A DNA stretch of 64,000 nt from VXPQ01 sp965232485 (GTDB lineage Bacteria > Bacteroidota > Rhodothermia > Rhodothermales > VXPQ01). This document shows positions 41,507 to 49,935 of the stretch, one piece after another; the first letter of the stretch is position 1, and every line of letters begins with the position of its first letter. The position numbers and the translations under genes are program-made. Where the stretch lies: positions 2,914,001 through 2,978,000 of the forward strand of contig OZ246975.1 in assembly GCA_965232485.1 (NCBI GenBank). The letters run 5' to 3'. A model generated the notes under the pieces. That model was not told the DNA's origin. It was given only the letters and a program-made list of their open reading frames with translations, and made no database searches.

Positions 41507-42937
41507 AGTGTTTTCCTTTCGGTTCCGATTGAGAATGAGCTTCGCCAAGGCGAACCGTGAATGGTTCAACAATGCCGTGCTTCCATCGCGTGCCATATCA
41601 ACGCGGAGGCGGTTCAACATGGGATGCAAAAGAGCAAGTGAAGGCGCAGTTCCTTCCAGTGCGGCGCGAAATAACTGAGCGGTCACTTCCGTCTGCAAAT
41701 CTTTTGCGTCGCGTACTGTAGTGCAAGCCAGTCGGAACAGGGCTAATGGCGGCATCTTTTCTTTGCCGGTAGGCAGACGCACCGGCTCCAGATCAAGATC
41801 GCGGAACCAGCGTCGCAGGTTTTCCGTAGCGATTTCCAGCGTCGTCTGCATATAGTGGCGCACGACAATCCGCCCACTGTTTCCTGCGAGAGTGACGGCA
41901 TGGAATTGCTCCTGCCGCAGTGTCTCGCGTTCCCGGCCAGCCCACGGGGACTTCAAAAAACTCGCCACTGCCATGGGATCGGCTTGGTTGAGTAAGGCAC
42001 CCCAAGCACTAGTCGCATCCGTTTCATTCCGAGTCCAAAAACAGCATGATGCCTGTGATAGGCGAATAGAATGATCTTCTCGGCCAAGCATCGCGTTGAG
42101 CGCGGTACAATAGGCGGTGGCCACCCGGGTGGAGGTGGAAGCATTGAGACTTTGATCAAAGCCGTAGGAGGAGAAGGCATCCTTATCAAACGAGACAATT
42201 GCCGCACCAAAGGCTTGAGTGTTGGGCACTCTTTGGACTTTAGGGTTGTGGGTCAGCGCAATAGGCTGATCGCTCTTCCCGGTGACCAAGCAGAGTCCGT
42301 GAGGCGCATCTGCTTCGTGGTTTTGATTTTCCTTCTCGAATTGACTTCGCCAGAAGGGTCGGATGTGAATTTCGTCCTCCAGCAGCAATTGTTCTTCCAC
42401 GCGGAATGAGAAGTTGTCCGGTCCTAGATTAACTTCTTCGCCATCGGCTTTAGTGATCCACCAAGCAGGTTTCCCATTGGGTTTGGTGTCGGAACTGATA
42501 CCCCATCTCAAAAAGGATGGAACCCGTCCCTGCTCGGGTTTGAAGGCTAATAGGGGCTTGAGCGACGGGCTGAGTGTCTTCCGGTGGGCCTGTTCAATCT
42601 GCGCCCAAAAGTCATCGTATTTACGGAAGTTATTCTCATTACGATCCTTCTGCTTCTTTTCGGATATAGGTTTCGGGCTAGTGTCCAATCCGAACACGGC
42701 TGTAATGCCGTCCGCCATGAACTCGGCCACTCCGCCAGCCACCTTGGGGCGAGTTGTCCGTGGGCAATCGAACTCTTTGCCTCGGTTCCTTTCCCCTTCG
42801 GTTTCCACTGGCCCCTGTCCCACGAGATTGCCCATCTTGTCCAAAGTAATGATCCATCGGACTGCCTTGGGTTTGAACGCTAGGTTATCGAGGAGTTTTC
42901 GAGAGATTGCGAAATCGTTCAAATGTTGCAGCAGCAT
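41093..42937 (-). CDS. cas8c: Cascade large subunit Cas8c (Csd1)
   Basis: A 614-residue Csd1 protein, the large subunit that reads the PAM and starts R-loop formation. The N-terminal region (AVRWIITLDKMGNLVGQGPV) and the middle CTALNAMLGREDHSIRLSQA are as in Csd1. Its ATG overlaps the cas5 stop by one base (TAATG), indicating coupled translation. An internal start at 41506 probably yields Cas11c from the same frame. Confidence 0.94.
   Translation of the reverse strand: MLLQHLNDFAISRKLLDNLAFKPKAVRWIITLDKMGNLVGQGPVETEGERNRGKEFDCPRTTRPKVAGGVAEFMADGITAVFGLDTSPKPISEKKQKDRNENNFRKYDDFWAQIEQAHRKTLSPSLKPLLAFKPEQGRVPSFLRWGISSDTKPNGKPAWWITKADGEEVNLGPDNFSFRVEEQLLLEDEIHIRPFWRSQFEKENQNHEADAPHGLCLVTGKSDQPIALTHNPKVQRVPNTQAFGAAIVSFDKDAFSSYGFDQSLNASTSTRVATAYCTALNAMLGREDHSIRLSQASCCFWTRNETDATSAWGALLNQADPMAVASFLKSPWAGRERETLRQEQFHAVTLAGNSGRIVVRHYMQTTLEIATENLRRWFRDLDLEPVRLPTGKEKMPPLALFRLACTTVRDAKDLQTEVTAQLFRAALEGTAPSLALLHPMLNRLRVDMARDGSTALLNHSRFALAKLILNRNRKENTMEVTEQQDAKAEDAAYQCGRLLAVLAEAQAKAHGYQLEGAGVTERYFGTAMASPASVFPLLLKLNRHHLNNIRKSDKYKGHDRFLDEAIQEVSTKIYPFPRTLNLHEQGRFALGFYQQKAADRLARETAKARRESNQ
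41514..41520 (-). promoter_or_regulatory. internal ribosome-binding site inside cas8c
   Basis: Minus-strand GAAAGGAAAACACT directly precedes the internal ATG at 41506; the AAGGA core matches the anti-Shine-Dalgarno and spacing is ideal. It has no reason to be there for Cas8c itself and so supports a separate Cas11c start. Confidence 0.7.
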
Positions 42938-43743
42938 TATCCGATCCCTTTGGGTTTGAGAATTTCAACTTCGTCTGGGTGGCAAGATAAGGTGGAATCC
43001 TCAATCTTGGCGCGGAAGAAACATGCTCTAGGTTGAACCTTTTCGCCGACAAAACGCGGGGTATTCTTCTTGGGATTGGGTCCCAATTCATCGGGGCGTT
43101 TCCAGCGAAAACCTTGGGCACGGGCCGAGGGCGAAAAAACATCGTAAAGCATCAAACCCAAGTCCTCTGTGGGCTGTCGCCAACTAATACCCAACTCTGT
43201 AGTTCGCTGTTCCAAGGTAGTCTGTGGATCATCCACCCATTCGAAATCCGCCGCGAATTCACGCATACCCAAAGCGGGTCGGTGGAAGCACTTGCCTTGC
43301 TGAGCGCGGCGCTTGAATTCAGCGAAGTGCTTCATCGGCGTATCGGTCGGGCGATCCGCCAACGGCGTGGTACGGAGTTCGGCACTGATGATGTATTCCA
43401 CCTCTTGCAGTGCCAGCATATTACGCTGAGTACCGTCAGGTGCGCCGCCCCCGGACTCAATAGGCGATACCTTATCCGGCTGCGCCATCCATTGGCCGAC
43501 GTTGCGCAGACTGATGACTGACTGTACCTCATTGCGCCGAATCGAGGCCCAGCGGCCTCGCCGAACCACCCGGATGGCAGAGACACGGTAGCAGACTTGC
43601 GGCTCCCAGAAAACGGCTTCCAAGATCCCCCGTGCGGCAGAGGGTGTCATTACCGGATAGCTGACGCGCTCCACTTTCATTTCGGGGCGAGTGAAACAGG
43701 CCCAATCTCCCCATACTCTCAGGTGTACGTGGTTGTTTTTCAT
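42937..43743 (-). CDS. cas5: Cas5c (Csd5) crRNA-processing Cascade subunit
   Basis: A 268-residue Cas5 of type I-C. In this subtype Cas5 replaces Cas6: it cuts the repeat RNA and holds the 5' handle. VHLRVWGDWACFTRPEMKVE and SYPVMTPSAARGILEAVFWE form the conserved N-terminus. Length is slightly above the ~220-250 typical. It is 13 nt past cas3 and overlaps cas8c by one base. Confidence 0.95.
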   Translation of the reverse strand: MKNNHVHLRVWGDWACFTRPEMKVERVSYPVMTPSAARGILEAVFWEPQVCYRVSAIRVVRRGRWASIRRNEVQSVISLRNVGQWMAQPDKVSPIESGGGAPDGTQRNMLALQEVEYIISAELRTTPLADRPTDTPMKHFAEFKRRAQQGKCFHRPALGMREFAADFEWVDDPQTTLEQRTTELGISWRQPTEDLGLMLYDVFSPSARAQGFRWKRPDELGPNPKKNTPRFVGEKVQPRACFFRAKIEDSTLSCHPDEVEILKPKGIG

Positions 43744-43756
43744 TTCGATCTCCGAA

Positions 43757-45973
43757 TCATAACAAGAAATCCTCGGTCGGACGTTGGTCGATAACTACGC
43801 CGAGATGTTCGTGATAGGCTGCTTCGTCCAATACCCTCAGTTCCATACCGTGCAACAGCCGGCAAAGCAGTCCCATTTTATCAGCCTTCTGAAAGTCGCG
43901 CAAATGAAGATTGACCATAAAGCGTTGGAGATCGCGCAAATCGTTGCGATTGAAGCGCGAACCATCGATTTGGGCGCGCTTCCGGATAGCAGCTACCTTT
44001 TCCATGGCTTGTCCCCATGGTACGATTACAGTCTGGGTTTCATCGGAAATCACTTTCGCTTTGCGGGCTACCTCACGGAAACGCAATGCCTCCCGATCCT
44101 CCTGAATGGAACTCTCTCGTCGTCGCTGATGATCTGTGGGTACGTATTCAAAAAGTTCGTCAAAATAGCGACGGAATATATCCGGCTTACCAGACAAGTC
44201 ATCCGCAGATAATTGATCCAGCAAACGCGCCGCGATGTCCGTAGCTACGCGATACACTCCTCCGGGTAGCTTGGCGTCCGTTGGTCGGAATACTACTACA
44301 CGCCCCTTGTCTGGCAGGAGTCCTTCCCGATTACAACGGCCCGCTGCCTGCACGATCGAATCCAGAGGCCCCAAGGCGCGATAAACCAACGGAAAATCAA
44401 TATCCACTCCGGCCTCTATTACCTGCGTTGCCACCAACCAGCAAGGATTGTCGTTTTCCAAACGCCGTTGCGCTTCCGCCAGCACCTTAGACCGATGCTC
44501 GGCGCACATGGCTGAAGAAAGATGCAGTACGCCTTCTAATTTTTGCCTACGCAGCAGTTCCCACCATTCAGCCGCTTGTTTGCGCGTATTTACCACGCCC
44601 AACACTTGAGGTTCGTTCGCCCATTCCTCAGCCAATTCAACCCAATTGCTCTCTGTCGATCGCACTTCGTAAACTACCCGACCCAACTTCTGAAACAACT
44701 CGCTAGGCTGCGAAGCGATTTCTGTCACTTCATTTGCATCGAAACCATTCGGCAACGATGTGCAGCGACTAAAGGCCGGTTGGGTCGCGGTGGAAAAGAC
44801 GAAACTCGTGTGGTAGTGTTCCTCGACATCTCGCAGGATATGCAGCAGCGGATTGAGCAGATGAGAAGGCAGCGTCTGTACTTCATCCAACAGTACCACA
44901 GAATTTGCGATATTGTGCAATTTCCGGCACTTGGATGTGCGATTGGCAAAGAGGGACTCGATGAACTGAACCGAGGTGGTGACGATTACTGGTGCGTCCC
45001 AATTCTCTGCTGCCAGTTCTTCTAGGGATCGGCCTTGCTCCTCATCGTCGTCTCTTGCGGCTACTGTCGAATGGTGTTCAATCACGATGCCTTCGTTTTG
45101 CGGGTCGAGCACTTTGCGGTATTCGGCGGCGTTTTGCTCAATAATTGACAAATAAGGTATTATCACGATTACCCGCTGCATTCCATGCCGCCGCGCATGT
45201 TCCAGGGCAAAGGCCATGCTCGATAGCGTTTTGCCACCACCCGTCGGTACGGTCAGAGAAAAGAAGCCTGCTGGTTCCGCCGCCTTTGCCCAGCAGTCTT
45301 CAAATACCCTGTTGCGCAACTGATTGAGTTCGCCGGACGAATCAAACTTATCCCGATGCGCTTGCAGTCGTTTCAGCAGCAACGAAGCATCCAGTTTCAC
45401 TTGATAACGTTCACGTCCTGTTTTGAATTGTTCTGTATCCAGAAAATCCGCGTCCACCAAGCAGGAAAACAACATCCGCACGTAGAATTCGATAACGGCT
45501 TTATCCTTTGCACACTTGGCAAATTCTGGTTCGGCAAGCTCTGTAGGAATTTTTCCCAATTCTGCTTCAAACCACTTTACCAGAGGATTGAGCCGGTTCA
45601 TAGCATCGTATTTTTCTCCACAGACCAATTCCTGCAAATCATTCACGTTATGTAGGCCCGCATGATGTCCGGCAATGGCAAACGTCGGTCCCAGCCATCC
45701 CCTGTTAAAGGCCAGAGCAGCACCATACACCGCATGATGGGTTTCAACCGATCCGGAGCGCTCGCCTGCCAGATATTCCTGGAAAGCCCCGCTATATTTT
45801 CCCAAATCGTGGAGCAGACCGGCCAGTTTGGCGACGTTGGCGAAACCGAGCGGTTCGGCGAAATCCCGAGCCCTGTCCGCTACGTTTCGCAAATGCTCGG
45901 ATAGTGGTTGCCAATACTTCGGGTGCAGAAGCCCTTTGCCAACCCCCTCAGCCGCATGCGCGTAGTACTTCAT
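43757..45973 (-). CDS. cas3: CRISPR-associated helicase-nuclease Cas3 (HD-Cas3)
   Basis: A 738-residue protein that unwinds and shreds DNA marked by Cascade. N-terminal HD nuclease: LAGLLHDLGKYSGAFQEYL, then FAIAGHHAGLHNV. SF2 helicase: Walker A TVPTGGGKTLSSMAFA, box II VVLLDEVQTLPSHLL (DEVQ in place of the common DEVH/DECH), motif III-like VFSTATQPAF, and motif VI region VIEAGVDIDFPLVYRALGPL followed by QAAGRCNREG. Start at ATG 45973, 11 nt after the L,D-transpeptidase stop; an extended frame to 46027 overlaps that gene. All catalytic motifs are present. Confidence 0.95.
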   Translation of the reverse strand: MKYYAHAAEGVGKGLLHPKYWQPLSEHLRNVADRARDFAEPLGFANVAKLAGLLHDLGKYSGAFQEYLAGERSGSVETHHAVYGAALAFNRGWLGPTFAIAGHHAGLHNVNDLQELVCGEKYDAMNRLNPLVKWFEAELGKIPTELAEPEFAKCAKDKAVIEFYVRMLFSCLVDADFLDTEQFKTGRERYQVKLDASLLLKRLQAHRDKFDSSGELNQLRNRVFEDCWAKAAEPAGFFSLTVPTGGGKTLSSMAFALEHARRHGMQRVIVIIPYLSIIEQNAAEYRKVLDPQNEGIVIEHHSTVAARDDDEEQGRSLEELAAENWDAPVIVTTSVQFIESLFANRTSKCRKLHNIANSVVLLDEVQTLPSHLLNPLLHILRDVEEHYHTSFVFSTATQPAFSRCTSLPNGFDANEVTEIASQPSELFQKLGRVVYEVRSTESNWVELAEEWANEPQVLGVVNTRKQAAEWWELLRRQKLEGVLHLSSAMCAEHRSKVLAEAQRRLENDNPCWLVATQVIEAGVDIDFPLVYRALGPLDSIVQAAGRCNREGLLPDKGRVVVFRPTDAKLPGGVYRVATDIAARLLDQLSADDLSGKPDIFRRYFDELFEYVPTDHQRRRESSIQEDREALRFREVARKAKVISDETQTVIVPWGQAMEKVAAIRKRAQIDGSRFNRNDLRDLQRFMVNLHLRDFQKADKMGLLCRLLHGMELRVLDEAAYHEHLGVVIDQRPTEDFLL

Positions 45974-45984
45974 TGTTTCCCCCT

Positions 45985-46740
45985 TCACTCCACCAGCACC
46001 GGCGTGCCTACATGCACCATCTCCCATAGCCGGTCAATGGCCCGGTCGGTTACGGCGATGCATCCCTCTGTCCAGTTCACGCTGGCTCCGGTGCCGTTCC
46101 CGTGAATTTCGATATATCCGCCCAGCAGCGTACCCATCGGGGGCATTCTGAGGGCCTTTTCCGCCCGGAGGATGGCGCGGTATTCCTGTTCATTGATAAG
46201 CCCCGCCCGAAGCCCGCGCTCGGCGTCCTCCGCCGAAGGATAATTCAGAACCAGCGCCTTGTAGAATTTGCTGTTCGGATTTTTCGCGACGATGCGGAAA
46301 TTGCCTTCGGGCGTGCGCCAGTGATCCGGCTCCAGCGTGCCGCCTCGTCGTTCCTTGTCCATGATCGCATTGAGTCCCAGATCGATAGGAATCCGCGTTT
46401 CCAGATGCGCCCCCCGATACGCGAAAAGCATTTGTCGCTTCTTCGATACGCGGAGCCATACGTTCGATACGGATTTTTCGGGCACGAAGCCGGTCGCGTC
46501 ATCCATCGTTCGGACATGCAGCCACCCGTCGAGGGCCTCCAGCAGAAAAAGCGGTTCCTGCAAGGTAAGCGAACGAAAACCGGGCAGCGGCGCGGCCCGG
46601 TCCGGGCGTGCGTACAGCCTGCCGTTTCGTTCGATAACGTAGTAGAGCGCGGGCGAATCGTCCTCGTCCGGAGGGGCGGGCGCGCCTCCGAATCCCCAGA
46701 AAACCAATGCAAACAATCCCGAAACGAGCGTAGGCGTCAT
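45985..46740 (-). CDS. L,D-transpeptidase (YkuD domain) with signal peptide
   Basis: A 251-residue periplasmic cell-wall enzyme that makes 3-3 peptidoglycan links or anchors lipoproteins. N-terminal hydrophobic segment (TPTLVSGLFALVFWGFGG), an SH3-like region (LYARPDRAAPLPGF, DGWLHVRTMDDATGFV) and the YkuD catalytic motif IEIHGNGTGASVNWTEGCIA with His and Cys. It starts 5 nt after fabI and ends 11 nt before cas3, so it links a housekeeping gene to the cas run. Confidence 0.9.
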   Translation of the reverse strand: MTPTLVSGLFALVFWGFGGAPAPPDEDDSPALYYVIERNGRLYARPDRAAPLPGFRSLTLQEPLFLLEALDGWLHVRTMDDATGFVPEKSVSNVWLRVSKKRQMLFAYRGAHLETRIPIDLGLNAIMDKERRGGTLEPDHWRTPEGNFRIVAKNPNSKFYKALVLNYPSAEDAERGLRAGLINEQEYRAILRAEKALRMPPMGTLLGGYIEIHGNGTGASVNWTEGCIAVTDRAIDRLWEMVHVGTPVLVE

Positions 46741-46745
46741 GCGCG

Positions 46746-47567
46746 TTACCCCGGCGGAAACGCCTTTGCAAGCCCCTCGACGACTTCGTCCGAAATGCCC
46801 ATGGCGCTGAAGCCGCCGTCATGGTACAGCGTCTGCATGGTTACCATGCGGGCATAGTCGCTCAGGAGCATGACCGTGTAATCCGCGCAACTGGCCGCGT
46901 CCGCATTGCCCAGCGGCGCAATCCGCTCTGCGAACTCGAACATGGCGTCGAATCCGTCGATTCCCGACCCCGCCACAGTCCGGGTCGGACTTTGCGAAAT
47001 GGTGTTGATGCGAATGCCCCGTTTGCCCAGCCGATAGCCGAACGAACGCGTAATGCTTTCCAGAAGGGCCTTGGCGTCGCCCATTTCGGAATATTTCGAG
47101 AACGCGCGCTGTGCGCCGATGTACGTAAGCGAGACGATGGACGCGCCGTCCGCAACCATGTCGGCTTCGAGCGCATGGCGTATGATCCGGTGCAGGCTGA
47201 CGGCGGAAATATCCAGCGTTTTCTGGTACCACGCGTAGTTCAGGTCCGGATACGGCACGTTTTTCCGCAGGTTGACCCCCATCCCGATGGAATGCACGAT
47301 GAAATCGAGTGGGCCGTCTTCTTTTATGGCGGCATACAGCGCCTTCAGGTCGTCGTCGTTCGTGGCGTCCGCCCACAGGATGCGGCTCCCCGTGCGTTCG
47401 GCCAGGTTTTTCAGCGTGCCGAGGCGTCGCGCCACGGGCGCGTTCGAAAGCGCAAGCGCGGCGCCTTCCCTGTGTGCGGCTTCCGCAATGGCCCATCCGA
47501 TGCTCTGATCGTTCAGCGCGCCAAAGACAACGCCTTTTTTTCCTTGCAGCAATCCGTTTCCGGTCAT
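46746..47567 (-). CDS. fabI: enoyl-[acyl-carrier-protein] reductase FabI
   Basis: A 273-residue NADH-dependent enoyl-ACP reductase, last step of each fatty-acid elongation cycle. The divergent SDR pattern of FabI is seen: GVVFGALNDQSIGWAIAEA for the cofactor, FIVHSIGM, and the catalytic Tyr-x6-Lys within YIGAQRAFSKYSEMGDAKA. C-terminal YHDGGFSAMG is typical. Likely essential; first gene of a minus-strand run with the transpeptidase and possibly the cas genes. Its promoter lies in the 47568-47963 gap. Confidence 0.93.
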   Translation of the reverse strand: MTGNGLLQGKKGVVFGALNDQSIGWAIAEAAHREGAALALSNAPVARRLGTLKNLAERTGSRILWADATNDDDLKALYAAIKEDGPLDFIVHSIGMGVNLRKNVPYPDLNYAWYQKTLDISAVSLHRIIRHALEADMVADGASIVSLTYIGAQRAFSKYSEMGDAKALLESITRSFGYRLGKRGIRINTISQSPTRTVAGSGIDGFDAMFEFAERIAPLGNADAASCADYTVMLLSDYARMVTMQTLYHDGGFSAMGISDEVVEGLAKAFPPG

Positions 47568-47963
47568 CTTCCCGTAGATTATGCGTACTATAATAGCGAG
47601 GAAATTTTTGTTTGCTTCCGGCTTGCGCGCCGCATACGGCCTCTGTAGCCCGCGCGGCGCAACGCGGAATGCACGCCTGCAATTCAGGATACTCTGATCA
47701 AAACCACATCGCTCGGCACGTCGCGTTCGTACGTACGGGACATGGTGATTGCATCGTTGAAACCAACGGAAAACACTGTGGTTTCGTGTTATGGCGTTCG
47801 CGACGCGCCCTTCGGGAGGCCGCGAGGGGCGCGTTGGCTACGTCATTCCTCAATTACGCGGGGCTTTCACTGCTTCGTCATTTCTTGCCAGCGCGCGCTT
47901 CTCAGCCTCTGAGCTTTGTGGACTTAATCAGCGTATCCCCAGGAATCCGACGCCTTATTCGCT
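47568..47963. other. 396-bp divergent intergenic region, mostly MITE
   Basis: About 120 bp next to fabI hold its promoter; the remaining 254 bp are the full-length dispersed element 47687-47940. No reading frame with recognisable content is present. Confidence 0.6.
47687..47940. mobile_element. full-length MITE-like element, 254 bp
   Basis: Begins GGATACTCTGATCAAAACCA and ends with GTGGACTTAATCAGCGTATC; the outer 20 bp are inverted repeats of each other with a few mismatches. The outermost 15 bp match the ends of the IS5-family element at 18097-19267. It has no reading frame of note. It is the longest copy and serves as the reference for the others. No clear target duplication was found at its edges. 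Confidence 0.82.
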
Positions 47964-48905
47964 ATGCTGTTATTCTCATTGGTTCGGCTTTTCCGCCGGG
48001 CTGCGACGTTGCGGACGTTCTTTGCGTTGCATTTTGCGCGGAGGACGTTCCGGCGGCGTCGCGTTTTGCGCCGGGGGGCGCTTGCATGCGGCGTGGGTCT
48101 GGGGTTGCTTGCGGCAGGCTGCGTGGACTCGTCGTCTTCGGTTCCGCCGACGCCGGAAGAAGAGGCTGCGGCCGATTCGGTCCTTGCCCTGCTGGAACGC
48201 ATTGACGAGACGGCGATTCGTTCTGCCTTCGAGGGTCTTGCGAATCATGCGCACACGCAACGCACCCGCACCGCGCAGTTCGACGACAACGGCGCGCTGT
48301 TGGCTTCCCGCGAACGGGAGGTGCGGTACGACGCCGAGGGCGTCCGTGAAATTCGTTCGGAATCTTCCGGCGCCTTCGATTTCGGGTATATGCGGCGTTT
48401 CGCGTCGCCGGACGAAGACATACGGGAAAGCTCCCTGGCCGCTCCCGATTTTCCAGACCACATTATCCTGGACGATCCTCCGTATGCTTCCGCCCGCAAC
48501 CGGGAAGCCTGGCGGTATGCATTCGCCCCGGACTCCATCCTGTTTGCGGGGCCCGTACGGGTCGTTCGGATTACTGCGCGACCGGGTTTCGCTGCTTCCC
48601 GGTCCATCCGGCGGGTGCAATTGTATCTGGACAGGAACTCGGATCGCCTTGCAGGCTTGTACATGGAGCGTACGCATGCGGCGCTGTGGTTTCGGGAAGA
48701 AAGCGCGTTTTTCCTGAGCGCGGCCCCGCTTGCTTCCGGAGCCTGGGTTCCGCATCGGACCCGTTTCGAAACGCGCCTCAAACTGCTGTTGCGGCCCGTA
48801 CAGCGGTTTGCGAGCGAGGCGGAGTACTACGATTTTCGAGAAATGGGCCGGTCCGCGCAGATCGACCCGTCGAACGAGCCGACCGGGCAGCGGCCCCGTC
48901 CATAA
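47964..48905 (+). CDS. hypothetical lipoprotein (outer-membrane-lipoprotein-like)
   Basis: A 313-residue protein. The N-terminus is unusually long and Arg-rich (FARRTFRRRRVLRRGALACG) before a hydrophobic stretch and lipobox LLAAGC, so the true start may be later at a non-ATG codon. The body is mixed alpha/beta with no family that I recognise; YMERTHAALWFREESAFFLS and DRNSDRLAGLYMERTHA suggest a LolA-like or outer-membrane-lipid-related fold, but this is a guess. Its ATG lies 24 bp after the full-length MITE, which therefore forms its promoter region. Confidence 0.65.
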   Translation: MLLFSLVRLFRRAATLRTFFALHFARRTFRRRRVLRRGALACGVGLGLLAAGCVDSSSSVPPTPEEEAAADSVLALLERIDETAIRSAFEGLANHAHTQRTRTAQFDDNGALLASREREVRYDAEGVREIRSESSGAFDFGYMRRFASPDEDIRESSLAAPDFPDHIILDDPPYASARNREAWRYAFAPDSILFAGPVRVVRITARPGFAASRSIRRVQLYLDRNSDRLAGLYMERTHAALWFREESAFFLSAAPLASGAWVPHRTRFETRLKLLLRPVQRFASEAEYYDFREMGRSAQIDPSNEPTGQRPRP

Positions 48906-48915
48906 ACCTTCTGCG

Positions 48916-49068
48916 CGGCCAGCGCGCCCCTTGCCGCCTCCCGAAGGGCGCGTCACGCCCACAACGCCCCGAAACCGCAATGTTGTCCGCTGGTTTCAAC
49001 CATGCAGCCATGATGTCCCGCGCGCCCGAACGCGACGCGCTGAGCGAAGCGGTTTTGACAAAGCATCC
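48916..49068. mobile_element. truncated MITE-like element (~153 bp) immediately upstream of birA
   Basis: In reverse orientation to the 254-bp copy, it shares GCCTCCCGAAGGGCGCGTC, GCTGGTTTCAACCATGCA and CGAACGCGACGCGCTGAGCG, and ends GCGGTTTTGACAAAGCATCC. The left end with its inverted repeat is missing. It ends three bases before the birA start codon. Confidence 0.78.
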
Positions 49069-49071
49069 TTA

Positions 49072-49935
49072 ATGTTACAGCCTTCCGATATGCACGCTGC
49101 GGCTACGTCCCCACGCGAGGCGCCGGACGGGCTTGCCCATGAGGCCTGTAGCCTGCTCGATGCACAGAGCGGCGGGCGGCGGAACGGCGTCGGCGGGGCG
49201 CTTCGCGCGTACGATGTGGCGACCTCCACGAACGACCTGGCGCTGGCGTGGGCGGCGGCAGGCGCGCCCCATGGCGCCGTCGTTTATGCCGAGCAGCAGA
49301 CGAAAGGGAGGGGACGCATGGGGCGCGCGTGGACGGCGCGCAGCGGACGCAACCTGACCTTTTCCGTGATTTTGCGTCCGACGTTGCCGCCTGACCGCTG
49401 GAACCTTATTACGATTGCAGCCTGCGTGGCGGCGGCGGAAGCGATCGATGGCGCAGCGGCGCCCATGCGCACGCAGATAAAATGGCCCAACGACATATTG
49501 ATCGACGACAGGAAATGTTGCGGAATGCTACTGGAATCTGCCGGCGCGGGTCAGTCGTCCGCGGCTGCGCGCGCCGTCATCCTTGGCGTCGGCGTCAACG
49601 TCAACGAGGATACGTTGCCCCCCGCGATCGAACGTCAGGCCACGTCGCTGCTTTTGGCCACCGGGCGCCCGGTCCGTCGCGCCCACCTGCTCGCCGCCCT
49701 GCTCGATCAGCTTCAGCAAACGCTTGACGCCCTTGAAGAAGACGCTGTCGCCGTGTCGAAGCAATATATGCGCCGCATGCATAACTTGAATGCGCAGGCG
49801 GAACTTCGTTTTGCGCGCGGGCAGGGAGCCGCGCGGGGGATTGTCGCAGGGCTGGGAGAGACGGGCGGCCTGTTGCTCGCTACGGACGAGGGCGTACAAA
49901 CGTTTCATGTCGGCGAGGTCACCACAGTTCAGTAA
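49072..49935 (+). CDS. birA: biotin--[acetyl-CoA-carboxylase] ligase
   Basis: A 287-residue biotin protein ligase that attaches biotin to acetyl-CoA carboxylase via biotinyl-AMP. STNDLALAW, the adenylate loop GRGRMGRAWTARSGRNL and KWPNDILIDDRKCCGMLLES are intact; the C-terminal SH3-like domain is ARGIVAGLGETGGLLL. There is no N-terminal helix-turn-helix, so it is a class I ligase that does not itself repress. ATG 49072 or 49090 could start; the former is only 3 nt past a MITE end. coaX overlaps its 3' end. Confidence 0.92.
   Translation: MLQPSDMHAAATSPREAPDGLAHEACSLLDAQSGGRRNGVGGALRAYDVATSTNDLALAWAAAGAPHGAVVYAEQQTKGRGRMGRAWTARSGRNLTFSVILRPTLPPDRWNLITIAACVAAAEAIDGAAAPMRTQIKWPNDILIDDRKCCGMLLESAGAGQSSAAARAVILGVGVNVNEDTLPPAIERQATSLLLATGRPVRRAHLLAALLDQLQQTLDALEEDAVAVSKQYMRRMHNLNAQAELRFARGQGAARGIVAGLGETGGLLLATDEGVQTFHVGEVTTVQ

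Noticed and set aside
49051..49068. TTGACA just before birA as a -35 promoter box
   Set aside because: It is only about 16 nt from the start codon, leaving no room for a -10 box and leader; it is a base change within the element end (TTGATCAG in other copies).
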